NCBI GenBank assembly: GCA_002104945.1 | Contig: MCFH01000001.1 | Coordinates: 2,328,501 to 2,392,500 of the forward strand | Direction: 5' to 3' | Length of the DNA: 64,000 bases | Source: Piromyces finnis | Lineage: Eukaryota > Neocallimastigomycota > Neocallimastigomycetes > Neocallimastigales > Neocallimastigaceae | Shown here: one piece after another, positions 1 to 11,296 of the stretch | How the letters are laid out: each line of letters starts with the position of its first letter | Position numbering within the stretch: the stretch's first letter is position 1 | Notes under the pieces: model-generated | The model's database searches: none | What the model saw: the letters and a program-made list of their open reading frames with translations, nothing else | What the model was told of the DNA's origin: nothing | Made by a program: the position numbers and the translations under genes

Positions 1-923
1 TACTATTCTTTTTTTTTTTTTTAATTACCATTTTTATATAGTGGTATATATTGTCATTATAAAAAAAGTTTTCTCATTAGTAGTTAATATGATATTTAAG
101 AAATAAAATATATATTTATTCATCATAAAAATTTTAATATTATATATTAAATTTTAAATTAATGTAAAAATTAATAGTGCTTTTTTAAAAGATTAATTTA
201 TTAATATGTGTGTAACCAATTTTAAAAACTTTTAAATATTTTTATATTAAATAAAATTTTCTCTTATTTATGTTATAGTTAATAATTATTTTATTATTAT
301 TATTATTATTATTTATATTTTTTAAAATATCTTTCATTTTTTATACCTTTTTTATATATTAATGAATATATTTTACTATTAAAGTATAGAATAAAATTAT
401 TGAAATATAATCAATAATTATATTATCTATATATGGATTAAAATATGTATATTTTAAAATCCTTGAAAGAGAATTACTAAATATAATTCTTTTCATTGTT
501 AATTAAAAAGAAAAAAAAATTGGAATATCAATTCCTATTTTTTTTTAATTATTCTATAATTATTCTATTAGAATAGAATAAAATTATTGAAATATAATCA
601 ATAATTATATAATCTATATATGGATTAAAATATGTATATTTTAAAATCCTTGGAAAAGAATTATTAAATGTAATTCTTTTCATTGTTAATTAAAAAAAAA
701 TTGGAATATTAATTCCTATTTTTTTTTAGTTATTCTATAATTATTCTATTATATATATCACAGATATGTTTGTGATAAATATTATTTTCTATTATATAAT
801 ATTATATAATTATTATACTCTATATAATTATTATATATTTTGTCTAATATGTGATCTATATTGTTAGATAACATTATTAAATAATATCAAATAATAATAT
901 AGATATTCTATTTGTTAACTTCT
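1..923. other. AT-rich intergenic stretch with a tandem duplication
   Basis: No gene is visible. The stretch is nearly pure A/T and contains a T run near 11-22, an ATT run near 292-312 and the roughly 187-bp tandem duplication listed separately. It lies downstream of the M3 peptidase gene, which reads leftward and stops at 924. Confidence 0.6.
387..750. repeat. Two-copy tandem repeat, unit about 187 bp
   Basis: The block starting TAGAATAAAATTATTG at 387 recurs at 574. The copies stay alignable through matching segments such as TGGATTAAAATATGTATATT and CTTTTCATTGTTAATTAAAA, ending near TTATTCTATTA. Copy 2 differs by a few substitutions and small indels. It has no coding content and looks like a local segmental duplication. 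Confidence 0.85.
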
Positions 924-3265
924 TCAGAAACCTAATGTTTCAAGAAAAGCTTTATCATTTGGTTTTCTATATAAGAAACGCTTAATTAAAGTCATAGAAT
1001 CTTCAGTACTACCTTTTCTTAAAACAACATTACGGTATCTTCTACCAATTATTTTATTAAGGACACCATAAGTTTTAAATTGAGAGAACATATCAGCAGC
1101 ATATACTTGACTCCATAAATAACCATAATAATTAACATCATATCCACTCATAATGTGTTCGAATACAGCTATAATTAATAAATTAAAAAAATATCATTGT
1201 TAGTATTTATTACTATAAATAAGATATTTTAAATAAGATATTTTAGGTAATTTACCAATTGGCCAAGTTTCAGTTGGTTCCATCATAGTAATTTCTTTCT
1301 TTAAATCATTCCAAATTTCATAAATATTCATATCTGGATCTTTCTTTTCGATAGAATGAATCTTAATATCAGCATAAGCATAAAGAATTTGTTTAAGATT
1401 ATTAATACCGCTGCTAAAGTTTTTGGATTTAGTAATTGTTTTAATTAATTCATCGGAAAGAGGAACATGTTTTTTGTAATGATATGAAATTCTTTTAAGG
1501 ACTTCTGGTTCCCAAACGAAGTATTCAAGCATTTGAGCTGGACCTTCAACGAAATCCTCTTCAACATTCATACCATTAAAACGTGACCATTTTGTTTCAG
1601 AACATATTTGATGTAAGGCATGTCCTAATTCATGGAAATAGTTAATAACTTCTTTGTGAGTTAATAAAGATGGGGTGTTTTCAGTTGGTTTTGAAAAGTT
1701 AGTCACCATAGCTGCAATTGGATAGTTACGAGATCCGTCTTCCTTAGTGTATCCGTAGTCAACTGAATAATTTGCAATATGATTATACTTTCCTTGACGT
1801 GGATATAAATCAAGATAAAGAGTTCCCAAAAATTCATTTAAAAGGAATTCGTTATCGTAGACCTCAAATTGACGAACTTCTGGAGCCCATACACTTGGGT
1901 TTTCAACTTCAACAAATTTTAATGCGAAAATTTCTTCGTAAATCTTAAAGATTTCTTCAATAACATGAGTCATTGGGAAATATTCTCTTATAACATTATC
2001 ATTAATAGTGTGTTGTTGTTCAAGTAACATTCTTTTGTAATATTCTAATTCCCAGTCATTAAGAGTTTCATTGAATGGTTCATTTAATTCAGCTTTATCT
2101 TTTTTCTTTATTTCTAATAATTGTTTAAGTTCTTCCTTTGCAACTGGTTGAAGTTTTTCTTTAAGACTATCTAAAAATTTGATAACATTTTCTGAATTTT
2201 CAGCCATTTTATTTTGAAGTCTATATTCGCTGTAAGTTTTGTAGCCTAATAATTTAGCTTTTTCATATCTATTATTTTAAAAAATAGAAAAAATAATTAA
2301 TAATAATTCTTTATATTATAAGGGTATAATATTTTTTTATTATTACCTAAGATTAACTGCTTTCTTTAAAACATCAAGATTTTCTTTGCAACGTTGACCT
2401 GAAACAATAGACATCTTTTTTCTAGTATTTTCATTCTTTGCATATTGAGCAACAGCTTTTAATGTGGATGTTAAAGTATTTAAAATGTAGTATTCTTTTC
2501 CTTCAATAATTTCTTTGTCGAAACCTTCAATTATTGTTTCTGGAATACCTTCCAATTCTTCCTTTTCAAAAGAAACTGTTGTTTCATCTATATTATTTTA
2601 AAACCGTAAATTTAAAAAATTAATAATACATTTTAATATGATATTATATTAAAAATAGTATTACCTTCATAAATACAATCAGTGAAAGCATATTCAAGAT
2701 CAGTAATTTGAGAATTTAAGTTATTTAATTTTTCTGAATCTTCTTCTGAGAGATCTAAACCTGCAGCACTGAATTCTTTAATTAATTTTTCCATAAGTCT
2801 TTGATCTTCATCACTTCTAAGTTGCTTTACTCTGTAGGTTAATATGTTTCTTCTAACTTTAAGAATTTTTTTATAAAGATTCTTGTTAGTCCAAACATTA
2901 TCGTAGTGGAAATCTTCAATTTCGTAGTAACATTCAGCAGAGACTCGTCTAATTTCTTTTTCTGGTGCAACATTTTCTAATAAGTAAAGATAGTAACTGA
3001 AATAGGTCATTTCATTTTCAATTTTATTAATAAGAGGAGCAATTACATTTTCAAATGAACTCTTTGAATCAGAGACATTTTCTATTTCTTCAATAATTTT
3101 CTTTTCTTCTTCAATTTTCTGTGAAGTTAGCTCCCTAAGTTCATCAGCAGTGTAGGACCAATTAATTACATGGTGTGGCTCCTGCTTAGGATATATTGTT
3201 CTTGTAAACGATTTCAAAATAAAAAGAGACGAAATAAAAAGAATATTTAAATTTTTAACTTTCAT
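924..3265 (-). CDS. Secreted M3-family metallopeptidase (thimet oligopeptidase-like), four exons
   Basis: Zinc oligopeptidase of the thimet oligopeptidase/oligopeptidase F class, which cleaves short peptides. My exon joins are 3265-2665, 2587-2347, 2268-1256 and 1168-924. All have GT-AG borders and keep frame, giving 699 residues. The zinc site HELGH falls at about residues 493-497, and the third ligand Glu at about 522 (in DFVEGP). This 29-residue spacing matches neurolysin-type enzymes. The last exon carries the conserved GYDVNYYGYLWS segment (Gly-Tyr-Asp and Tyr-Tyr substrate-binding residues). Exon 2 carries ELEGIPE, typical of the N-terminal lid region. The N-terminus (MKVKNLNILFISSLFILKS) looks like a signal peptide, so secretion or entry into the ER is inferred; most family members are cytosolic or mitochondrial. 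No lesion was seen. It stands alone, with no same-strand neighbour nearby. Confidence 0.9.
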
Positions 3266-4786
3266 TGTAAAAAATTAACTTTTAATAGTAAACTATATTT
3301 TAATTTATTTTAATTTTATTTTGTTTTATATAATTATTATATTACTATATTATCTTTATTTTTTTAAAAATACCTTCTTTTTTTCCTTTATATATTTTTT
3401 TTGATGTATTAATTTATAATAAATCATTTATGTAATAATATTATTATTTTACAATTTCATTTAATCCTTTAAAAATCATATTTACAATTAAAAACAATAT
3501 TTAAATATTGGGAAAAGTATATATAGGTAATATATGTAAAATAAAAATTTAATTTATTTCAAAGATTCCTATTCCTTGATTATATTAATAATTTTGTTTC
3601 AATCTTATCCTTTAGTTAATTTATATAAAAGTAAATTATTTATTTTTATTTTTTTTTTAAATTTAATTTATTATATTAAAAAATAAAATAAGATCGTAAA
3701 TATTGATATATTAAATATATTAAATACTTATTAAAAATTTTTAAGAATAATTATAAATAATATAAAATATTAATATTAGTTAATGTTTTTTTTTTAAAGT
3801 AAAATAAAATAAATAATTATAATATTAACAAATATTATAACAAATTTCCCATTACTCTAAAACTCTACTTTTTTATAAATATTTAGTATTATGTAATGGG
3901 GAATAGTATGACGATTATAAGATCATTTATTATTATACCATAGGTATTTCTAATTATTATATTTAAAAGGAGATATATTTAATTTATGAATAATAATATT
4001 TAAAATATTATAATATTTAAATATCTTTAATTTTCATATGTGTTTAAAGTGGTTAAAATAATGTAATATTTAAATATCTTTAGTTTTATGAATAAAAAAT
4101 ATTCCAATAATATAATTAATATGATTTAAAGAAAATGAAAAGGTGTTTCTAAATAATAATGATTATAATTTTATAATTCCGAAAGCTTATGAATTATTAT
4201 TATTTTTTTATAAAAAAAATTATTTCATATACCTTAACATTAAATTTTAATATTGTAATAAATCATCCTATTTTTTTATTATTCAAAACTTTAAAAAAAA
4301 TTAATGTTAATTATAAATTAAAATAGTTTTATTTATTTTTAAATATAATATTTCTTATTTTTAAATAAATGAAAAACAGCAGTAATAATAATATTTTTAC
4401 TATTATATAATAAAATTAGTAAAGTAATGAATTTAGTTTTAAAGAAATTTTAAACTATAATTAAATATACGAATATTTATTATTATGATAGATTATGATT
4501 AATCCTTACCTTTTTTTTTTATTTATATTTAAAATATTAAAAATCATATATTAATTAATATTTCTATATATTAATATTTTTTTATTTTTAATTTTAATCC
4601 ATATGATAAATATTTTATAATTATTTATTTATGTTACATAAATTTAACTTTATTTTTCAATATTAATGCCACAGTTAAAAATATATATTTATTGATAATA
4701 ATAAATACAAATAACATAATTTCTTGTAGAAATGTATTCATTTATTCATTAATAATTTTATATATGAAATATATGAATATTAATAA
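3266..4786. other. AT-rich intergenic stretch, no gene seen
   Basis: Upstream of the M3 peptidase. It holds only short stop-rich frames and A/T homopolymers. The peptidase promoter must lie at its left end, but no recognisable motif stands out in this base composition. Confidence 0.5.
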
Positions 4787-5290
4787 TTTTTTTTTTAACT
4801 TCCGAGTGCATTTCCCATCAGTCAGAGTAAGCCCCAATGGTGGTTATTAGAGAAACGTTGGCTCTTTCCTATTGCTATGTGACCCTCCTGGTCTGTCATA
4901 CTGAATCTTCAACCTCGACGCTCACCTAATCCATGTACATTAGATGCACTTCGTTGTACGATGTTTCCAACCATAATGCTAAGCTTCATATAGTTAATTT
5001 GATCACGTGCCAGCATTCCTTAATCAATTTAATGTTTACAATTAAATTGATTAAGGAATGTTACCTGTGTATTTGGCATAACCTATGTCACCATTTATAT
5101 AAAGCTAATTTGAAATGTACCATGCATACTTTGACCCTCTCAGGCCGGCTAGACAAGTGTTAATATCATAGCAGTAAACTAGAAAGTACATTAATACTTA
5201 CATTAATATAATAACCCAACCCATGACAAAACTCAATGGGGAAAATCTACTAGCACTGACATCTGCCTTATGTATACTAAGGAAACAGTC
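4787..5290 (-). mobile_element. SINE-like element, copy A (damaged tRNA-like head)
   Basis: About 500 bp, visibly more GC-rich than its surroundings and homologous over its length to copy B. Reading on the minus strand, it ends in a poly-A tail (T run 4787-4796 on the plus strand). Compared with copy B it lacks a 17-base segment spanning the tRNA-like B box, and the extreme 5' head stops at about 5290. It also carries an extra inverted arm (see 5014-5060). No convincing target-site duplication was found. It is probably transcriptionally dead. Confidence 0.75.
5014..5060. repeat. Perfect 19-bp inverted repeat with 9-nt loop inside SINE copy A
   Basis: Left arm CATTCCTTAATCAATTTAA at 5014-5032, loop 5033-5041, exact reverse-complement arm at 5042-5060. 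Copy B has only the right arm (TTAAATTGATTAAGGAAT...) and an unrelated GC-rich stretch where the left arm should be. The left arm therefore looks templated from the right arm. Confidence 0.95.
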
Positions 5291-5448
5291 TATTATTATA
5301 TTATTTTTTTTAAAATCTTTATATAATAAATGCTTTTTTTATTATTAAATATATATATTATGATTATTATCATAATAATAAAATAATAAAATGAATGAAT
5401 TATCATATATTAAAATATCATCAATTTAGATATATTTATAAACGTAGT

Positions 5449-6024
5449 TAACATCAGGAATTTTTTTTTTTTTTTTTAACTTCCGAGTGCATTTCTCCCA
5501 TCGATCAGAGTTAGCTCCAATGGTGGTTCTTAGAGAAACGTTGGCTCATTCCTATTACTAGGTGGTTGTGACCCTCCTGGTCTGTCATACTGTTTCTTCA
5601 GCTTCGACGCTCACTTAATCCATGTACATTAGATGCATGTCGTTGTACGATATTTCACAACTACAATGCTAAGCCTCTTATAGTCAATTTGATCACGTGT
5701 CAACCGCCCCCTAATGTTTACACTTAAATTGATTAAGGAATATTATGTGTTTTTGGCATAGCCTAAGTCACCACTTATTAAGTTCTAATTTGGAATGTAC
5801 CATGTACACTAGACCCTCTCAGGCCGGCTAGACGAGTGTTATTATCATAGTAGTAAATTAGAAAGTTCATTTATACTTACCTGAATATCATAACCCAACC
5901 CATGGCAAACCCAGTGGGAAAATCCACAGGCACTGACATCTGCGGGGTCGAACCAGAAGCCTTATGTATACTAAGGCAACGCCTTAACAACCAGGATAAA
6001 AACTGGAACGACTAACATCAGGAA
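5449..6024 (-). mobile_element. tRNA-derived SINE-like element, copy B, with 12-bp target-site duplication
   Basis: The body spans about 5461-6012, bracketed by the direct repeat TAACATCAGGAA at 5449-5460 and 6013-6024. On the minus strand the order is tRNA-like head, non-coding body, and an A-tail (plus-strand T run from 5461) that abuts one target repeat. This is the expected structure of a LINE-mobilised SINE. At about 550 bp it is long for a SINE. No protein is encoded; open frames in it are incidental. The name is inferred from structure; the family is not one I recognise. Confidence 0.85.
5941..6012 (-). promoter_or_regulatory. Internal Pol III promoter (tRNA-like head) of SINE copy B
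   Basis: A box-B match GGTTCGACCCC lies on the minus strand at 5954-5944 and fits the consensus RGTTCRANNCC exactly. Upstream is an A-box-like TGGTTGTTAAGG at 5993-5982. Between them, GCCTT...AAGGC can form an anticodon-like stem. The D-arm wording (GGTTGTTAAGGCG) recalls serine or leucine tRNAs. A full cloverleaf was not established. Confidence 0.7.
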
Positions 6025-6691
6025 AACTTTAAATATTCATTTATTAAACATATATAATATAATTTTGATTATTTTTATCTGTATAAATGATTTGAAAATA
6101 AAATATAATTATTGATTTATTATTTTTAAATAATATTATTATTTGTTACCATATTATATATATATTTAATGAATAAAGAATATTTAAACTTTTTAAGCTT
6201 TTAAATATGGTAAGTTTTTTTTTTAAAAAAATTATAGTTTTAATTTTAATTGTTTCAATTCTTTCTTTTTATTATTTTTTTTTTAAAATATTTTAAATGA
6301 AAGATTTTCAATTATTTTTAGAAGTATGTTTGAATATAATTGTTTTTTCATACATTTAATTTAATAATGAATAAATAATAATTAACATTTTTTTAAGTTG
6401 TAATTTGCAAAGTCAATTTTTTAAATTAATTTTTTAAACCTTGTTTTAATTAAATAATAATAAATAATAATTAACATTTTTTAGTTAAGAATTGCATAGT
6501 TATGAATGTTATATAGAGTTTACATAATTATTATATATTGGTTTATTAAATAATTAAAAATTACAGAGTTATGATTATTATAAAGAGCTTAATCAATTTG
6601 TTTAGTTATTTATATTGAGAAACGATGGAGAAAAAAAATTTTTTTTTAATTTTCCTTTTTCTTTTTTTTTTTTTTAATTATTTAAAAAAAA
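6025..6691. other. AT-rich intergenic stretch, no gene seen
   Basis: Low-complexity A/T sequence with repeated AATAATAATTAACATTTTTTA-like wording. Nothing identifiable. Confidence 0.5.
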
Positions 6692-9600
6692 ATGAACGAA
6701 GAAAAAAATAGTGAAATTAAAAGTGATAATAAAAACAATGAAAATAATAATGGCGATGATATAAATAGTGATAACTTTGAAAATAATAATGAATTTAATG
6801 CAATATCTTCATTAAATATCAATAAAATTACTGTAAATATTAAATATTGTATAATTTTTTTTAAGAATTATTGGTATAAGATATATAGTAATATATTTTA
6901 TTTTAATATTTTTATTTTTTATATTCAGAATAGCATATTTAAATATTATAGTACAATTGGAACTAATAAGAAATTATATAAAAACTTAGATGTTTTGTTT
7001 TATTTTATTGAAAGTAATTATAATTTTTATTCTTCTTATTAAAATAATATATAATCAAACATTAATGATATATTTAATGCTATAAAAGTATCACAGTTTA
7101 TTCTATTTTTTTTCAAAAGTAAAGGATTAATTTATTTTCCTAGTAATCTTTCGTCCATATTAGACATCTTTTTTTTAATTTTTCCTAATCAATATTTAAC
7201 GAGTAAGTTTTAGTTAATTCTTATATATTATATAACATAGTTAATTAAATAATAATATCTATATTTATTGTAGTAATAATTAATATCATATCATGGGCTT
7301 TTCTTATTATATTATATGGAAGTTTTTGTAAGAGATTAATTTCACATAATATTCATAAAGAATAAATTTTAAATAAAAAGAATTAGACGAATATAATTAC
7401 TAAAGTAAATATAAATAATATAATAAATTTAATTCTTAGTTATATATGGCATAGGAAGTTCATTTTCATATCAGTAATACTAATAAAATATTAAATATGT
7501 TGAGTAATATTCCAATTATATTATATGTTATTAATTTTTTAATATAAAAACATAAAAATATATATAGAAAAATTCCAAATTGGGTTATAAAGGTAAGTAA
7601 ATAATAATGATATATTTATATCCTTTTTTATATATATATTATTTATTAATATATTATTAATTATTATAAAGTTAAATGTGCTTATATCAAAGTTTTGCTT
7701 TGGGTAAAGATATAAAATAATATAATATATAATAGTATAAAATTATGATATTAAAGTCCTTTCTCCTTTTTTTTTCTGAATTTATTAGACCTCTTTATAT
7801 ACCAAGTAAAGAAAATTGTTAATTAAAAATAAGTAAATAACATTTATTGTATAGTTTATAATAATAAAATTTAATAATATTATAGTATTATATCATTTCT
7901 TTAATGCTTTAAAACAGCAAAATTTAGGTCTTGAGATAATGAATAATTCATATATCATGTAATATAAATATATAATTTTAATGATATTATAATATTTTAA
8001 TATATTGGAATTAAAATTAAAAAATATAAATTTAATGTTTAATATAAAGATATATTGATGCGATTGCGGGAATTATTTTATTTTATATTCAAGCATTATT
8101 GGTATAAAAAAATTAATATATATATATATATATATTAAATTACATGGATATATATTATTTCTTTACATATTCATTTTTTATTATATATTATTATTAATAT
8201 TATTTTCAGAGTTCATATTATTTTGTTGAATTTACACCTTTAAGTAAAACATTAAAAGAAATGTCAAGTTCAACTGTTCAGATATTTCAAAATTTATTTA
8301 TTATTATAGAGGTAATTTACATTAATTTATTAAAAAATAAGAAGAAAAAGTATTAATTATATATATAGTCTTTAAATGCTTTTTTCATTTTTAATCACTT
8401 TAAACTATATTTACCATCGATTGGTTTTACAATTGTTTTAATATTGTATTTATGGTATACCCATTTAAAAATACAACCTTATTACAATATGAGAATTAAT
8501 AATATTTTTGGTGCTATATATTTCTCATTGATTTTTATTGGAATCGAAAATCTTCTTTTTCTTTTAGCAAACATAAATAACAAAAAAAATATTTATTTAT
8601 TGTACTGTGGAACTGGAATTGTATTTTTTGTTTTAGGTTGGTTTATTAATATGTCTTTCTATAAACGAAGTGTTAATAACTTAATCAATAGAATTCAGAA
8701 AAAATATAATCAAAAAAATATTATTGAAAAACTAAAAAGTGATTTAGAAGAGGAACATGGCCTTCAAAATTCCAATAAATCTTTAGAAACCATTGGTAAT
8801 ATAATTATATAAAAACTTCTTTTTTTATATTAATATTTTATCTTATTTTACTAATTTATTCATATAATAATAATTATATATTCTAGTAACTCAAAAAAAA
8901 ATTAATAAAAAAGAAAGATGTTTCAAGAGTTATAAAGATGCTTCATATTTATGCAAATTTATAATGTAAATAAAAATTTACCTTTTTTTTATTAGTAATA
9001 ATTATATTTTTTATGATTTATTTAATATTAATAATTACTATTCTCTGCTCTGTTACTACATATTAGTCATAATCGTTCAACAAAATCATTTTTATTGGTG
9101 GAACGAATATTTAAAGAATGGTATATATATAAAAATTAAAATGGTTAATATTAATTATTAAATATTAATTAATCAAAAACTAAATTTCTCATATATATTT
9201 ATTATAGCATTACTGAATATCCAAGAAATCCATATGTATGTTTACGATAATAAAAATTAAATATCTTAAATGAAATATTAAATTTATTCTGTTTTAATAT
9301 AATTTTTATATAGATTTATATTGATTTTTGGAATCATTTATATGGATTAAGATTATTTATATCTAAAAATGATATATATTATGATGATTATCTTTCACTA
9401 ATAAATGAAATGAATAGATTATCAAATTCAGTTTTATATAAATTATCAAATTTAGAAAGTAATTTAGAGATAAAATTTTTAATTTATGATGCATTTTATT
9501 CTTTTAAAACGAATAAAGATAAGTTTAAGAGAAATAAAAATAACAGGTAATTAATAGAATTATACAAGTACAAATGACTTATATTGTAATTTCTAATAAT

Positions 9601-11251
9601 AATTACATATATTTCAAATTTTCTAAATTTTATATAGTGATGGCGATTGTGGTTTTGGAACAGATTTAGTTAAAGATGTTGCTGTTGAATATCATATTAA
9701 ATCTCTTATAGCATTGAGAAATTTATTTAATGAATTAAAAAATATTAATACAACAAAAAATTTTAATTACATTCTATATTTGAATGATAATTTATCTGAA
9801 GTCTTAAGAAAAGCAAAAAAATATTATACTGTTTATATTAATAAATTTTCTTTTTCTAAAGAAGTTCTAGAATTATATATATCGTTTATTAGAGATGTTC
9901 TGGTAATATTTATTAACATAAAAAATATTAACTCTAGATAAATATAAAATATTAAAATATTATATAATTTATTTTCTTTCATAGAATCAACCCGATGTAG
10001 TTGTAATAATTTAATGAAATAATTGAAAAATAAATAAATATTATAAGCAATTGATTTAATTATTAATAATAAATATATTCTATATTTTATATTATATAAT
10101 GGAAAATATAATTATTATTAATATGAACAACTAAATAATAGGAAGAATTTATCAAAGATTTAGAATATAATGATGTAATATAATCAAATATATATCTTTA
10201 TTAATTTTTTGAATAAATTATAATTAATAATATATTATTATATTACAGATTATAGTGAAAAATAATGAAGAATCAGACAAAAATAACAAGCATTATTCAA
10301 AATCGGAAGGTGCATCAGTTGTTAATGAAGACAAATATAGGCGTATTAAAATATTAAGGTATATAAATAAATTTATTAATTAGTTTTTTTAAATAAAAGT
10401 ATTAAAGATTGTGTTTTTTTGTATAATAGAAATAATTTAACATCCGAATTTAAAAAGCCGATAAATAGTATATATTCTATAATGCAGTATTTTATGTTAA
10501 TTATAATTGGTATTGGAGTTATATGGTAATATAGATAATATTTGCATTTTAAATTTTAATATTTTATATATCTAAGCTTTATTCCATTTTATATTAAAAG
10601 TAATTATAAAAATAGAGAAAATTATAACAGTATTATATATGGAATAACTGGTACTTATAATGGATTTCAATCTCCGTATATCATATCAAAATTGAAATAC
10701 AATGTAAGATTAACATCTCTAGGCTTGGTAGGTGGTAAAACTAACCTAGTTAAGGAATTCATGGATGAGTTAATATTACATGAAGATTTTGTAAGAAATA
10801 TATATGTTCCTTCAATTTATAAACGTTACAGTATTGATCCTATTGGCATATATACAGTAAAACCATTAGATAATGATATATATGATGAAGTTAGAAATGA
10901 AAATTATTTTTTAAATTTAATGAGATTAGAAAGAAACGTTAGAAAATTTATTGATATATGTAAATATAAATAATATTATAAGATTTGAAAATATTATATA
11001 TTATCAATAAAATTGAATCATGTATTAAATATTATATAGATAATGAAATAGAAGAAAGTGGAAGTGAAGTATCATTAGCACTATTAACTTCTCCAATTAT
11101 GAGGTATTTTGAATTTTATTAAATAAATATATAAATAAATTACAAAAATAATAACATACAAATTTTATTATTAACATTAATATAATAAAATTTTTAGGTA
11201 TTTTAAAGGTAAATAATATATATACATAATAATAATAATATATATATATAC

Positions 11252-11296
<45 letters not shown>

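Noticed and set aside
4933-5163. 76-codon open frame inside SINE copy A
   Set aside because: Homologous copy B does not keep the frame and the region is explained by a non-coding element.
6692-7060. In-frame TAA codons as evidence for a reassigned (ciliate-type) code
   Set aside because: The metacaspases, esterases, hydrolase, gelsolin and CotH genes are free of internal TAA/TAG and end in standard stops. The stops occur only in genes with other lesions.
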